A stretch of 64,000 nt of DNA from Cylicocyclus nassatus (taxonomy: Eukaryota; Nematoda; Chromadorea; Rhabditida; Strongylidae): assembly GCA_958299035.1 (NCBI GenBank), contig CATQJL010000112.1, forward strand, positions 852,123-916,122, given 5' to 3'. The notes under the pieces were generated by a model, which saw only the letters and a list, made by a program, of their open reading frames with translations, was not told where the DNA came from and made no database searches. This document shows, piece by piece, positions 1 through 10,740 of this stretch. The position numbers were made by a program, and so were the translations under genes. Every line of letters begins with the position of its first letter. The stretch's first letter is position 1.

Positions 1-26
1 AAGCAGTGGTATCAACGCAGAGTACT
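1..26 (+). other. SMART-type amplification adaptor at the start of the sequence
   Basis: The first 26 bases run AAGCAGTGGTATCAAC followed by GCAGAGTACT. This matches, from memory, the oligonucleotide used in SMART cDNA synthesis and in PacBio low-input genomic amplification. It is not genomic sequence. The bases that follow belong to the G/C-rich end of a repeat also seen at 2391 and 57239, so the contig probably begins where an amplified fragment began. The same adaptor lies inside the window at 57644-57668. Confidence 0.93.
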
Positions 27-71
27 CCCTCGGTACGCACTGATATATATATGTATATATATATATATATA

Positions 72-1093
72 TTAGGTCATTCCGAAAGTAATTTCGCTTT
101 TTTCAAAAGGGCGCCACATTTGATAGAGCAAAGCTTTTCAAGAGGTCTTGGATGCATTCGATGCAGAATTTCATTCTGCTTCTAATGGTTACGAAACCGT
201 TGCAGAACATGGAATGAGCTTTCAGAAAATAACCAAAGTCTGCGACCCATGCTTTTTAAGATGGTCAAGTTTCACGATTTTTTCAAATTTTTATATCAAT
301 CCTCAGAAGAAGTTCAAGTGATGATTCGATAGCGTAAACCTTATAGAATACAGTACTACTTTTTTCTCCTTTCCATAGCTTGTCATACATTTTTGACAGA
401 ATTTTAACTGATGCTACCGATTTCCATACTTGGGCAGTTAAATCCTCGTAGAACATCAATCCTTGAGCAGCTCGGGCACTATTCGATGCAGCATTTTCTC
501 CTCTTTCTAATGGTTGTTTTTTGTTTTCGATTCGTTTAGTTTTCGGAGATAAAATCATCACAATTCATTTTTTTAAGGAACCCCGGGCTGAACCCGAAGA
601 ACTCGAAATTTGACATTTCGAGTCCGTAAACTCTCATTTGCTTTATATAATCAATATTAAGTCATATATCATCTTGAAAGCTTATAATTCCGAGTAATTA
701 CTGATGTTTGATGCGATTGTTGCTGAGGTGGGCCTGCCAAAATCCGATGGTTCTGTTAGAAAATCCTTTGAAAAATTGCAGCGAGCTATGAGAAAGAGAA
801 AAAAGTAGCACTGTATTCTATATGGTTTACTCTATCGAAACGTTACTTGAGCTTCTTCTGAGGATTGATGTGAAAGTTTCAAAAAAAATGCGAAACTTGA
901 CCATCTCAAAAAGCATGTGTCGCAGATTTTAGTTATTTTCTGAAAGCTCGTTGACTGTTTTGCAACAATTTCATAACTGTTAGAAAGAGAATGAATTTCT
1001 GCATCGAACTCCTCCAAGATCTCTTAGAAAACTTTGTTCCGTCACATGTGGCGTCCTTTTGAAAAAAGCGAAATTACTTTCGGAATGACCTAA
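72..1093. mobile_element. Mariner-like non-autonomous element with long inverted arms
   Basis: The termini are TTAGGTCATTCCGAAAG and its reverse complement, sitting in a TA-rich target. The first and last roughly 300 bp (72-378 and 793-1093) are imperfect inverted copies of each other, around a 400-bp centre. The TTAGGT start and TA target are usual for mariner/Tc1 elements. No transposase frame is visible. Short open frames in the arms are mirror copies of each other and not genes. Confidence 0.75.
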
Positions 1094-1101
1094 TATATAT
1101 A

Positions 1102-2384
1102 TTAGGTTGGTGCAAAAATAATGAGCGTTTTCCCATTTTCCACTTTAACTTGCTATAACTTTCTACAAAATCTACATTTTGAAATGTGATAAAAACCATC
1201 AGATGCAGCGAATCTTTCGCAGTACAGCGCACATTGAACTATACTCATATCTCATGCGGGCAGAAAAATATGGATTAAAAAATAAAAAGAGTTTTTTTCT
1301 GAAGCCTTGTTTTCGACAGAACATAACTCCTTTCACACGCTGTTTTTATGATTTATAAGTAGCCTATCTTGTAGCCACAAGCCAGTAGTACAAATATACA
1401 TGGAAACGGCTTGGAGAAAAAAGATTAGCGAAGAGGGAAAAATCGAAATTCAAGAATATCAACTTTTTTAGCATTTTTTCAGTAGGCCTCAAAACCCCGA
1501 AGTAGAGAATTTTTTTGATTTTCTGCGTACTGAAAAGCTGGATGTTTTTGCAAAAGCCGCTAATGAGACTCCTACCCTCACGCTTACAGAGATGAGCAAA
1601 GTTTGAGCGACTGCATTTTACAAAAGAAAGTTATGGGCTCTAAAATGACCACAACCATAACCCATGTTAAAGGCACCGTCCACCCTAAGTTGAGGATGTT
1701 GAGCTTTTGGTAGCGTATAACAGTAGGGCCTCCTACCAAGCCAATGCCCAAGTCGCGGCGCAAAATGCCGCTTCGGAAGCGAGATAATCGCTTCGGAATA
1801 GCAGAGATGCACGAGGACCCCCATCCATGCCCGCCCCTCCCCATCCATGCCTGCCCACCTGTGCGCGCTCCTCCAATCACCGCCCTGGAAAGCCGGCCTG
1901 TGGGTTCTCCGGAATGGGGGTTTTCGGGATTTTCGCGGATTCTCGACTTCATATTTGGAATCAGGGACATGAGCAGGCCTTGAAACGACAAAAACCTGGA
2001 AGTCGAGAAACTGGGTGGACGGTGCCTTTAAGCCGCCGATATCTCACTTTAGATAACTTGAAAAAAATATGATTAAATATGCATAATGTAGACAATTTCC
2101 ATTACATATAAGGGCTAAATTTTCGATAAACCAACTTCATTCGCGCTCAAATTCTGGCCAGAAATATGAATGCAATAAAAATCTAATTTTGAGTGTGATT
2201 ATGTGAAGCTCTATAAATTCTTAACAGAGTGGGCTAGAAGTTAGATTTCGAACATCATCCAGATAGAGCATGAAAAGAGCTTTCTAACAATGTGCTGAAA
2301 CCATTAAAAAGAAAGACGTTTGATGGAGAAAAGTTGTCCTGAAAAAAGTCCTAGGAAAACGCTCATTATTTTTGCACCAATCTA
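1102..2384. mobile_element. Mariner-like non-autonomous element (cecropia/Hsmar1-type ends)
   Basis: The ends are TTAGGTTGGTGCAAAAATAA on the left and the inverted form with one early mismatch on the right. Together they make an inverted repeat of about 32 bp in a TATA target. This terminus is close to the well-known mariner TTAGGTTGGTGCAAAAGT. No mariner transposase can be read. The interior is interrupted by a TTAA-flanked MITE at 1667-2031. Confidence 0.78.
1667..2031. mobile_element. TTAA-flanked MITE nested in the mariner-like element
   Basis: Terminal repeats AGGCACCGTCCACCC and its complement are perfect and are bounded by TTAA on each side. That is the target signature of piggyBac-like transposition. 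A diverged relative lies at 43521-44048. The open frames crossing it on both strands are consequences of its GC-rich interior. Confidence 0.78.
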
Positions 2385-2390
2385 ATATAT

Positions 2391-2600
2391 CAGTGGCGTA
2401 CCGAGGGGGGGGGGGGCGGGGGAGGCGCGCGCCCCTCCCCCCTCCCCCCCGAGAACGGGTCGCGAAATTTTTGAAAGTTACTTACATGGGTTATAAAAAT
2501 GTGCAAGTGACTTGTTTTTACTTGTAAATAATTAAAATAATTTTTAAAATTTTTAAAAATTCATTTTAGCTTTATAAAAATTTTTTTTACTAAGCACTCG
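2391..2600. mobile_element. G-rich end of a dispersed repeat (CAGTGGCGTACC end)
   Basis: It begins CAGTGGCGTACCGAG, followed by a long G tract and then AT-rich sequence. An inverted copy ends at 57239, a related internal piece is at about 30230-30310, and the contig's first bases after the adaptor are a third end. The other terminus of this copy was not found. Similar CAGTGGCGTA ends occur in DNA transposons of many animals, but I cannot assign a superfamily. Confidence 0.55.
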
Positions 2601-2714
2601 GGATTGACCTAATCGAAATGTATGAAGAATTTGTGGAAATTTATGTATTTGAACTAAATGTTTGAATTACAAATTTTAATACCAATTTTATGTAGAAAGA
2701 TAAGTTATTTTGAC

Positions 2715-2800
2715 TATCGCCATCTTTCCTTACTGAAGAGTTCCGAGGATGGCATAGAAACAACACAATACTCTGTCTAGGATAGGAACGAAACAGAGTT
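2715..2800 (-). repeat. Diverged fragment resembling the Helitron 3' region
   Basis: The words TTCCTTACTGAAGAGTTCCG and GGATAGGAACGAAAC match, with substitutions, the sequence just inside the 3' end of the Helitron at 10490-10560 (there on the other strand). It is a short relic in the intron ahead of the first visible par-6 exon. Confidence 0.4.
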
Positions 2801-2941
2801 CTCAACTTATAATAATATAATTATTAACATCATTATCTATTATTATTAATATCAATATTCTAACCCAGGCACCACCAATGATCTGCCTCATCCTTGCTAG
2901 AGACCCGTCAGGTCGCCATACAATAGCATTGTTTTTTTCAG

Positions 2942-3695
2942 GGATGGCACATCTGTGAGGGTAACAGAACGTGGTGTTGCTAAGGTGCAAGGCATCTTCA
3001 TATCACGTTTAGTTGATGGAGGTCTAGCAGAGTCCACCGGACTCCTGGGAGTCAATGATGAAGTGTGTAAGCTGTGAGCTCAGGCAAAGATTTGTCTTGA
3101 TGTGGAATCTTTCTAGGTATTGGAGGTGAACGGAATCTATGTGCAGGGTAAAACACTGGACCAAGTCACAGATATGATGGTTGCCAACGCACATAATCTT
3201 ATCATCACTGGTACGTAGAATTAATATCAACGCTCTCTTGCACTGATTAATTTATTGAGTTCCTTATTCTTTACCTTTTCTTATGCTGGGAATCGTGTTT
3301 TAAAATCGTACGTGTGGTACGAAAAATTGGGCTGGCTACATTCAGCAAAAGATTGAAAACATAACTTTGTGTGGGCCATTCTCCTGAAAACACCTAATCT
3401 TTGAACTTGCATTCAGAACTTGTTTTTCTGCTAGAACATTTTGCATTTTCAGTATCGGTGTTTACTATTTCGGAACTTATTTGACTTCGAAGCTCAATGA
3501 AGAAACTACCTTTTAACAAAGAAGAGAGCTAGAAATGTAAAACATATTACATTGCATCAGTGACACTACATTTATTCTTTAGTGAAACCCGCAAATCAGC
3601 GTAATACGCTGCAGCGAAACACATCGGGAAGGACCCCCATACCAGCTTTAGATGCTGACTCTGAATCAGATGGTGGCACTGATAACTCGCGATAA
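2942..3695 (+). CDS. par-6: par-6: last three coding exons of the PDZ polarity scaffold (5' part not in window)
   Basis: Exons 2942-3062, 3117-3210 and 3583-3695 join in frame to give 108 residues ending in TAA. PAR-6 binds aPKC and Cdc42 and sets cortical cell polarity. The first two exons encode most of a PAR-6 type PDZ domain: [19 protein letters not shown] holds the second strand and helix region, then [19 protein letters not shown] forms the peptide-groove helix and last strand. The family hallmark VKPANQRN follows. The tail is short, serine/acid-rich and ends GTDNSR. Acceptors are TTTTTTCAG, TTTCTAG and TTCTTTAG; donors are GTGTGT and GTACGT. Introns are 54 and 372 bp. The first base of exon 2942 completes a split Arg codon, so upstream exons (PB1, CRIB, start of PDZ) must exist. 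They are not recognisable between 1 and 2941, which is filled with transposons, and probably lie beyond the contig end. Identity is firm; the nematode placement is inference. Confidence 0.93.
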
Positions 3696-4969
3696 TCAAG
3701 AGTCTACAGTATGAGATATCTTCGAAAACCGTTATTGAAGAATCGAGGTGGCACCAAAAGCAGTTACTTTGCGAAGTAAGCGGTTGTTTCTTTCGAACTT
3801 AAGACATTTTATCATTTGGGTATAGATTGTTTTGGAAATGAGTTTTAGTTTTTAATGAGCACCACAATATCTTGTTTGTCTAACGCCTCTGATATTGATT
3901 TCAATCATATACTTCCTTACGTGGATTTGGTTTCTTGCGTTATGGAATCAAGATAGCTCATCGCGTTGTGATAAATCTCGCGAATCAGTACTGCATCTGT
4001 AGGTAATGGTTAGTGAGCGATATGTGATACAAGGCAGCTGAATGTTCTTCTTAAATTTTCACTTACAAAAGATTTGTTATTGACTCTTACCTTTGAATGA
4101 GCATTTCCACACCAGATGTTGAACTTCTCATGGGTAGCTTCGTGAAACGTGTTCTCGGTTGTGACACATCACCAGCTATTCAGAATCAAATAATTTGAAT
4201 CATCGTACCACAATTATAGCCATGCCTTCTTTGTACGCATGCTTGTTCTGAAGGTCGTCATGCTATTCTGTTTGTCTCTGTACTTGCGTAGAAGACTATA
4301 TGTCGGCGAATTGGGGTGGTCTCCGCGGTCATCTGCAACGAATACGCACCTTTTTCACATGCATGGGGATGCGTTTTTGCAAGAAGTCAGCGCGAGCCAT
4401 CTTACGTTCGGGGACATACAGTCCTCCTCTATATAATTCAAACGATTTAAGTGGTGAGTTCACGATCTTTCACGTTTCATTTCACTCTCGCAATTATTTC
4501 ACTCCGCACTTGTTCGAAGTCTGACAGTGGTAACATAAGCTGAGCAGTTTTGATATTTTGACAACTCTCAGTGCGAGCTTCATTCCTATTGTTTTCATCT
4601 CTCACAGCCACTGGATGAAGTCCATGCTTGTAGGTACGCAATGTTTCTGAGATATCTTATCTGTAGAGCGTTGAACGCCTTATTTTTGGTAGAAGTTTTA
4701 TGTAATCGTGTCTAACATGTCATTCTCCACCGTTGAAGGCACCTTGCATGCGTTCCCATACACGTAAATAGTGCCTTATCTTGTAATTCTACCCTATGTG
4801 ATATTTGTACATCGTACCAGATGCGTCCATTATATATATGTAATATATATATATAGATAAATTATTTCTTCACTTTTTTGTCTTACTGTGACGTTGTTAC
4901 CCCCGGACCTGAGTGCCTTAGTGGTTTATTGGCTGGTATAGTGGTATTATTATTACTGGCTCAGACAAT
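3696..4969. other. 3' flank of par-6, no gene seen
   Basis: This holds the par-6 3' UTR of unknown length and AT-rich flank. I see no clear polyadenylation site, conserved exon or repeat end, apart from a short AT microsatellite near 4833-4856. Confidence 0.5.
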
Positions 4970-5625
4970 TGTTGCAGCGGCCCGGTCGCCCAACTGGGCT
5001 TCGCTGTTGAGCCGCGGCACCTAAATATTAGCCTTACATGCATCAGGCCCAGCAGCGGCCCACAGGTGTGAGCTGGCGACCCGCGCACATAGTTGATGCC
5101 ATGCTGACGGTGGCCCGCGCGCCTAAACAGGCTCATAATTTCATTGGCGGCCCGCGCACCCGTACACACGCATGCCGAAATTAACAGCGACCCGCTCATC
5201 CATATGGATTAACGCACGTTGTAAGCAAAAGGGTTACTCGCGTGAGATACGACGCAGTAAAAGGGATGCCATCGGAGCTTGCAGGCGAAGTAACACTTGC
5301 ATTTAGGCACAACAGGTTCCCTTATGAGTTGACCGCTGATGGGGTTTCAATTAATCTCGTATATTTCGATCACTAGTGTGAAGCAGGAACGATCTCCACC
5401 ATTTTTGATCTCAAATGGGTCGCATCCACATTTGAGGTGACCTGCGAATGCAGGTGCGGCCGAGCAAAAACCCAACCCCAGGGTGACCCTGCTATGCTAG
5501 CGTGGGCCAACAAATCAAAGGAGACATTGAAATACAGGCTGGCCCGCTCGTCCGGATGACAGGGTCGCTGCACACACTAGAACCGTCGCTGGCCCGCGCT
5601 AGCATGGCAGGGCAAGGCCCGGAAC
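4970..5625. repeat. Degenerate GC-rich tandem repeat (GGCCCGCGC core)
   Basis: Variants of GCGGCCCGCGC recur near 4977, 5012, 5053, 5075, 5110, 5145 and 5187, and again near 5537 and 5587. The spacing is irregular, mostly 23-42 bp. The reading frames here are by-products of the repeat. The origin is unknown. Confidence 0.45.
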
Positions 5626-5689
5626 GGGTTTTCGCCCAGCCGGCCATGAGCGCGCGGGTGGCTGCAAAAAATATCTGAGTACTCGCAAG

Positions 5690-5825
5690 GCGCGAAACTG
5701 CTGACGTGGGTGACTCCTCGTCTTTCGTGCAATCTCGTTTTTTTGTCGCCGTTTTTTTTTTCTGTGCTCCCTTCCTGTTTTTACGAACTGTCTTCGATGG
5801 AAGCGACAGTGGTGCATTTAGTGCA
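5690..5825. repeat. Diverged relative of the 55511 MITE
   Basis: The order of words CTCGTCTTTC, CCGT plus T-run, CTGTG and ACGAACTGTCTTCGATG resembles 55555-55640 inside the TA-flanked MITE there. No intact terminal repeats are visible. Confidence 0.35.
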
Positions 5826-6228
5826 CAATACGTATAGCCCATATTAGTCTCACTGATACGGACCCAAAGTCGTATGCGCGTACATTCCCGATGCGTGAGG
5901 GGAGAGGGGGGGGGGGGGAGCTGGAAATGAACTCGTCATATTCCGCTGTTGTAGATATCTGTAATTTTTGCTATCTATCTTACGAAGGTTCTCTACCCTA
6001 ATACCCGAGCATAATAGATGGCAGGACATTTCTGTAACTTACAAGGGAAGGGTGGGTCGAAGTGGTCATTTGTAATGCGCTGTATATTAGGAAACCGTCG
6101 TCGGTAAGGCAAACTCAGACTACTTTCGCTAGGTGCCGAGGGTTTTGTGGGGAGAGTTACAAGGCCATTTTCCTCCGGCACAGCCGGCGCACCCAGTGAT
6201 GAGCGAGGCGCTAGAACAACGCGCCAGT

Positions 6229-6302
6229 GTAAGGGTGGCGCAGTGGCAAGACGGCGGACTAAGAGGCAGATGGTCGAGGGTTGGAGCCCTGTTGCTGCTA
6301 TT
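6229..6302 (+). ncRNA. tRNA-like pol III promoter head (left arm)
   Basis: The A box TGGCGCAGTGG (6236-6246) and the B-box-like GGTTGGAGCCC (6279-6289) start 43 nt apart, the tRNA spacing. The presumed anticodon loop reads CTAAGAG. The acceptor stem does not pair well, and the B box has G where C is expected. This is a tRNA-derived repeat head or tRNA pseudogene, not a functional tRNA. Confidence 0.45.
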
Positions 6303-7052
6303 TTGTTTTGCAGTTCTACAAAAAGTCTATTGGGTGACAGTAAGCGAAAAATACTCGTTTCTAGGTAGTTAAGACAAGCTATTACTGCAAAAAGTCACTA
6401 TTTCTACAATAAGCTATAATCTTCTACAATATGTAAATCTGTGGAGGTTATGATGTCACAACAAGGGATTCAAATGATATATTAACATGTGTGGAATATA
6501 ACCACAAAATGCTCAATGCAAAGCAGCGCGCACATCGGATAAAATATAAACGATGACAATCAGCAGCTTCACAATTGCCTATCAAAGTCGGTGAAAAACA
6601 GTACTGAATAGGGGACTCGAATTCGCCGGGCTGGTTATCAATGTATCCGGCTGCATGCCATGGGTATGAAAGGAAATTTTTGAATCGCGGCGAGCAAAAC
6701 TGTGTGTAAATGAGCGATAAGATCTTAAGGATGGAATCCCTATGATGCAAGGTAAAGTTCAGACCGAGAGCCAATACATGGGATGTAAAACGATTGCAAT
6801 TTTGCAAGTGCGCGCGCTGCGAGAAGCTCTTCTGCTTTGAATTTTGTGGTTGTATTCCATACATGTTAATATATCATTTGAATCCCTTGTTGTGACATCA
6901 TATCCTCCACAGATTTACATATTGTAGAAGATTATAGCTTATTGTAGAAATAGTGACTTTTTTGCAGTAAATAGCTTGTTTCAACTGCCTAGAAATGAGT
7001 ATTTTTCGTTTACTGTCACCCAATAGACTTTTTGTAGAACTGCAAAACAAAA

Positions 7053-7126
7053 TAGCAGCAACAGGACTCGAACCCTCGATCATCTGCTTCGTAGTCCGCT
7101 GCCTTGCCACTGCGCCACCGCCACAC
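7053..7126 (-). ncRNA. tRNA-like pol III promoter head (right arm, Arg-ACG-like)
   Basis: On the - strand the A box TGGCGCAGTGG (7117-7107) and a perfect B box GGTTCGAGTCC (7074-7064) are again 43 nt apart. The anticodon loop CTACGAA would read ACG, as in tRNA-Arg. The acceptor stem needs several wobble pairs. It is the better preserved of the two heads. The setting in an inverted repeat favours a SINE or transposon head over a working tRNA. Confidence 0.5.
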
Positions 7127-7396
7127 TACTGTTTTTCTAGCGCCTCGCTAATTACTGGTTGCGCCGGCTGCGCCGGAGGAAAATGGCCTTGTAACTCCCC
7201 CCACAAAACCGCTCGGCACCTAACGAAAGTAGTCTTGAGTTTGCCTTACCGACGACGGTTTCCTAATATACAGCGCATTCCAAATGGCCACTTCGATCAA
7301 TCATCCTTCCCTTGTTAGAAGCCAAGTTTCATTAGTCATCGTATCGAAGGCCTTAGCGACTTCGTCAGACTTCACGCAGATTTAAAATCGCGCAAA

Positions 7397-7700
7397 ATGC
7401 TCAAAAATACGAGAGGCCATGCGGCGGAGGCAACGCGAGCGAGTTGTGCCTTCTCACCCCAGCCTGCGCCGCAGTGGCGCGACTTTGAGGTGGGCGCTGA
7501 CTGGGACTTGTTGAAACACGTTGAAGGGAAACCGGAGAGCAGGACCCGGCGAAGGTGGGGCATTCACAGGCTGGATATCGTCTTCGGGGCGAAAAATCAA
7601 AGGAGAATTCGTTTTCTGGGATGGACAAATTTCCGGAAAAAATCCCATGTACCAATCATTGCAAAAGAGGTGAAAAGCATGACATGCAAGCGTGTATGAG
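7397..7700. repeat. Relic related to the 23295 hAT interior
   Basis: The stretch around 7568-7622 (GGCTGGATATCGTCTTCGGG onward) matches the reverse complement of about 23965-24025 inside the hAT-like element. Translated, both read RLD-VFGAK. The similarity is at DNA level in a non-autonomous element, so I do not call a gene. Confidence 0.4.
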
Positions 7701-7938
7701 AATCTTTTGCGTGCAGTACTTGTGTTGAAAAAATTGGTGGATTTGTGTGCCATTATTTTGGGTAGTATTTTCCGGTTGAAAACAGAAACATTTTCGGTAT
7801 AAAACTTTAGGCATATTTGTCCTGCTTAGTGCCTTTTGAAGGCAGCGTACATCTAAAATTTTGCCTCCCATGTTTTTATCACCCTGGGTCTTTTCTGACC
7901 CTGATCACAGTTATAAAATTCAAGTTCTTTAGAACCAA

Positions 7939-8094
7939 TGGCCGTATTCATCAACGAAACCCGTGGGTTCCGAAACCCACTGAGTTAGTGCTTTTGATGA
8001 ATATCGATTCTACTCCAGGGAAGAATCGATATTCATCAAAAGCACTAACCCAGTGGGTTCCGGAACCCACGGGTTTCGTTGATGAATACGGCCA
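7939..8094. mobile_element. 156-bp near-perfect palindromic MITE
   Basis: The two halves are almost exact inverted copies, starting TGGCCGTATTCATCAACG and ending with its complement, with a short unpaired centre near 8017-8025. There is no coding capacity. GGCCGTATTCAT-type termini are common in animal MITEs. The near identity of the arms suggests a recent copy. Confidence 0.82.
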
Positions 8095-9772
8095 CAAAAA
8101 TCCCCGATTCCTGAGGGGGACGGTCAGGAGGTGCGATCGGCGCGAATTTTTTGCAAAGCGACGCCGCGGTGCACTTCAGCCAATGCAGCAGCAGCGCTCC
8201 TGGTGCAGTGTTACTTACGGCATCGAGTAATATATCTGTCATCACCCAACTTCCCTATTTTTGCAGCCGGGAATCTCTAACAGCGGAGAGTTTTGTGAGT
8301 CCCAAGATTTGGATGTGGCTTACGCGGCAAAGCGGTTAGCGCGCGCGGCTTACCTCCGGAAGTGCAACCATTCCCGAGGACCCTCTATTCAGAGAGCGGA
8401 CGAGTTTCGAGTTGCTCGACCCCGTCGGCATGCCAGCGAGGAGCAGGCTGCAACTGCATGACAGCCTGCAGTCGCAACTACAACTGCAGCATACGCTTAC
8501 ACTTACAGTTTGTTGCCAACGACAAGGAAAACAAGCGATTATGCCGTTCTGCCTGTTACGGTATTCCTTTCCTTGCAATCTTATTTTAGCACAAACCACT
8601 GCGCGAGCAAGTGATTCAAACGCCAGCTGCGCCAGTTTTTGGAATGCGTTTTAGAGGAGGATCTAACTGGCGAGGCGAGAGTCAAATTGATTGTTTAGCC
8701 GGCTAAGTGCCGGTCGCTTCATACTCTCATCAACTAATACACATCTCACATATTCATATATGAGCTGTAGGTAGACTGAAATCGCATTTTCTATTGAACT
8801 TTTCAAGTATTCCTACTAACAGTTCAAGTAGTAGCTAAAATACAAGCATCACAACAAGTATTGTGAATGAGAAAAGTGACAAGTACTGTCACCGCGCATT
8901 TTACCTCGAAACATAATTTGTTTGCTATGTACCAAGATCACTTTGGTAGTGACATTTATTTGTTATGTAACTTCCGTGGATTTTTTGTTCATTCGTATTT
9001 TGTTATTCAAAGTAAAAGGTCTAATTACCCAAGTTTGAGTTGAGGTACACGGCACCCACATATCAGCCCGCGTGGCACGATTTCAAGCTCACAAGTATTC
9101 GAAGTTTATTGTTCTGCATATCCTTCTAGCCTCACCTCAACCACACAGCTTATGCTGTCGTGGATTCGTCTGAAGGAGGCGGACCGCAAAAAGGGGGGAG
9201 CGCAAAGAGATTCAGGCGCGTTTTCTCCCCTTAGAAGCAACATTGGGAGACCGTATCAACGTTGGTCGTTATCAGTTGGTCCCGGATCAACGCAGCTGGT
9301 CTTCATCTGGGCCCTACATATACATCATATAGAGAACTGGGTAGCATGGATTCTAGGTGTACGCTGCCTTCGAAGAGGAAGAGTGCTGCTGCGATGTTCC
9401 GCAAAAGATTCGATGTTCATGAAATTATCGAAGCAAAATTTTCAGATTGCGTTTGTACGTATTTACAGACTACAGATTTTCCCAAATTTTTTCTCGAAGG
9501 TTTTTATTCAAAATAAAAATTGATTACTCAAAATAAGTACAGAAGGTTACTATGCATATATCAGATCTTTTCAATTAATTCTCAAGGTTACTGTATTCTT
9601 TAGACATTCTTATTGAACTCGAACCCTCAAAATTTCTCGTTTCTCAGGTTTGCTGAAATCGCTGTCATGCGTTCAAATGAACTTTGAAAAGTCCATACGC
9701 TGCTGAAAACGACACTTCAGATCCAGAGAAAAGAGATGAAAATTCTTATTTATAATAGTCATACTAGACAAA
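8095..9772. other. No gene recognised; possible SINE head near 8320-8420
   Basis: A tRNA D-arm-like GGCAAAGCGGTTAGCGC lies at about 8326, and a weak B-box-like GTTTCGAGTTGC at about 8404, too far apart for a simple tRNA. An open stretch at 9190-9450 has no recognisable domain. The rest shows nothing I can name. Confidence 0.3.
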
Positions 9773-10376
9773 CCAGCTGGCATATCCGGCTTCGGCCGGC
9801 CCTGTCAAACAATACGTTAAAGGTTACTTCCTGACAAATCTTTCCCTGTGCCCATTTCTAATTGCCATTCCCTATCGTCGTTTTGTTCTCGTAATCAGCA
9901 TGCCTCCCCGCTTACCTCCTTTGACTCCCTGCCCCGTAAATCAACTTTGCCGAAAGATCGCTAAAATCGATAAAACTAATTGATAATTCTAAGAATATTT
10001 CGTAATCAGCATGCTCGATTACCCCCCTCCCCCTGTGCCAACTCTCAGCCCGTAGCTCAAACTTTGCAGAAAAAATCGACAAAATCGGTAAAACTAATGG
10101 ATAATTCCAAAAACTAAAATTGTGTTCGTAATCAGCATGCTCGATTATCCCCCTGTGGCTCTCAACCCCGTAGCTCAAACTTTGCAAAAAATCGATAAAA
10201 GTCGATAAAACCGATGCCGATCGATGACGAAAAGTAGCCTATGACACCCGCCCCGCATCGAAGTGTATGTGTGCCAAGTTTGGTCCGGATCGGTTCAGAA
10301 ATGGAATTTTCTATTCGAGACATACGTAACACATGCAGACAGGCAGACAAACAGACATTCAGCTTTATATATAAGA
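9773..10376 (-). mobile_element. Non-autonomous Helitron copy H1
   Basis: Read on the - strand it starts TCTTATATATAAAGCTGAAT at 10376. It then has a CAGA-type microsatellite, the family block around GTGTGCCAAGTTTGG (+ strand), and tandem modules of about 115 bp with GTAATCAGCATGCTCGAT. It ends in a GC-rich GGCCGGCCGAAGCCGG stretch, with CTAG mutated to CTGG at 9776. These are Helitron-style TC...CTAG termini without target duplication. It directly abuts the 3' end of the autonomous Helitron. Confidence 0.72.
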
Positions 10377-10740
10377 CTAGCTGGCATACCCGGCTCCGCC
10401 CGGCATCACATACACTTCGGTCAAAAAAAGCCGAAGTTGTATTCCACAAGAAGAGGAATACAACTTTGGCTCTTTAGTTGTACCGTTTCGTTCCTACCCT
10501 TAGACGGTTTGGCTGACTAGGTCCTAGCCTTTCCCCGGAACTCATCGGTAAGGAAGGATGGCTCGATTGGATCTATTCAGTTTTTGGTTTGTCCCACCCA
10601 CCTTCCCTAACCGCCGCTGGCCACCAATTTTTTGAGTTTTCGTTTTGCCATTTTTTTGACATTTTATATTTTCCATTTTATGGATTTTCCAATAGAATGG
10701 CATGCAACAAACAAATACTGTGCTATACTACAGCATGTAG

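Larger units (their letters stand above)
6041..7315. mobile_element. 1.3-kb inverted-repeat element carrying two tRNA-like heads
   Basis: Arms 6041-6510 and 6843-7315 are inverted copies, about 470 bp each with indels, around a spacer of about 330 bp. Matching landmarks include ACAAGGGAAGG/CCTTCCCTTGT at the outer edge and GGGATTCAAATGATATATTA with its complement near the inner edge. Each arm holds one pol III-like head. Boundaries and target duplication are unclear. It may be a foldback transposon or two SINE copies in head-to-head orientation. Frames called across it are artefacts of the palindrome. Confidence 0.65.

Noticed and set aside
5373..5842. Several frames of 60-116 codons
   Set aside because: They overlap each other on the same strand in different frames within degenerate GC-rich repeats. 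No domains.
8320..8420. Possible tRNA gene
   Set aside because: An A-box-like D-arm is present, but the B-box-like word is about 70 nt away and imperfect, and no cloverleaf forms. At most a SINE relic.
9152..9523. Two overlapping + strand frames with protein-like words (for example LGDRINVGRYQLVPDQ and FRKRFDVHEIIEAKFSD)
   Set aside because: The two stretches are in different frames, stops lie between them, and no splice sites or known domain join them. I could not name a family.
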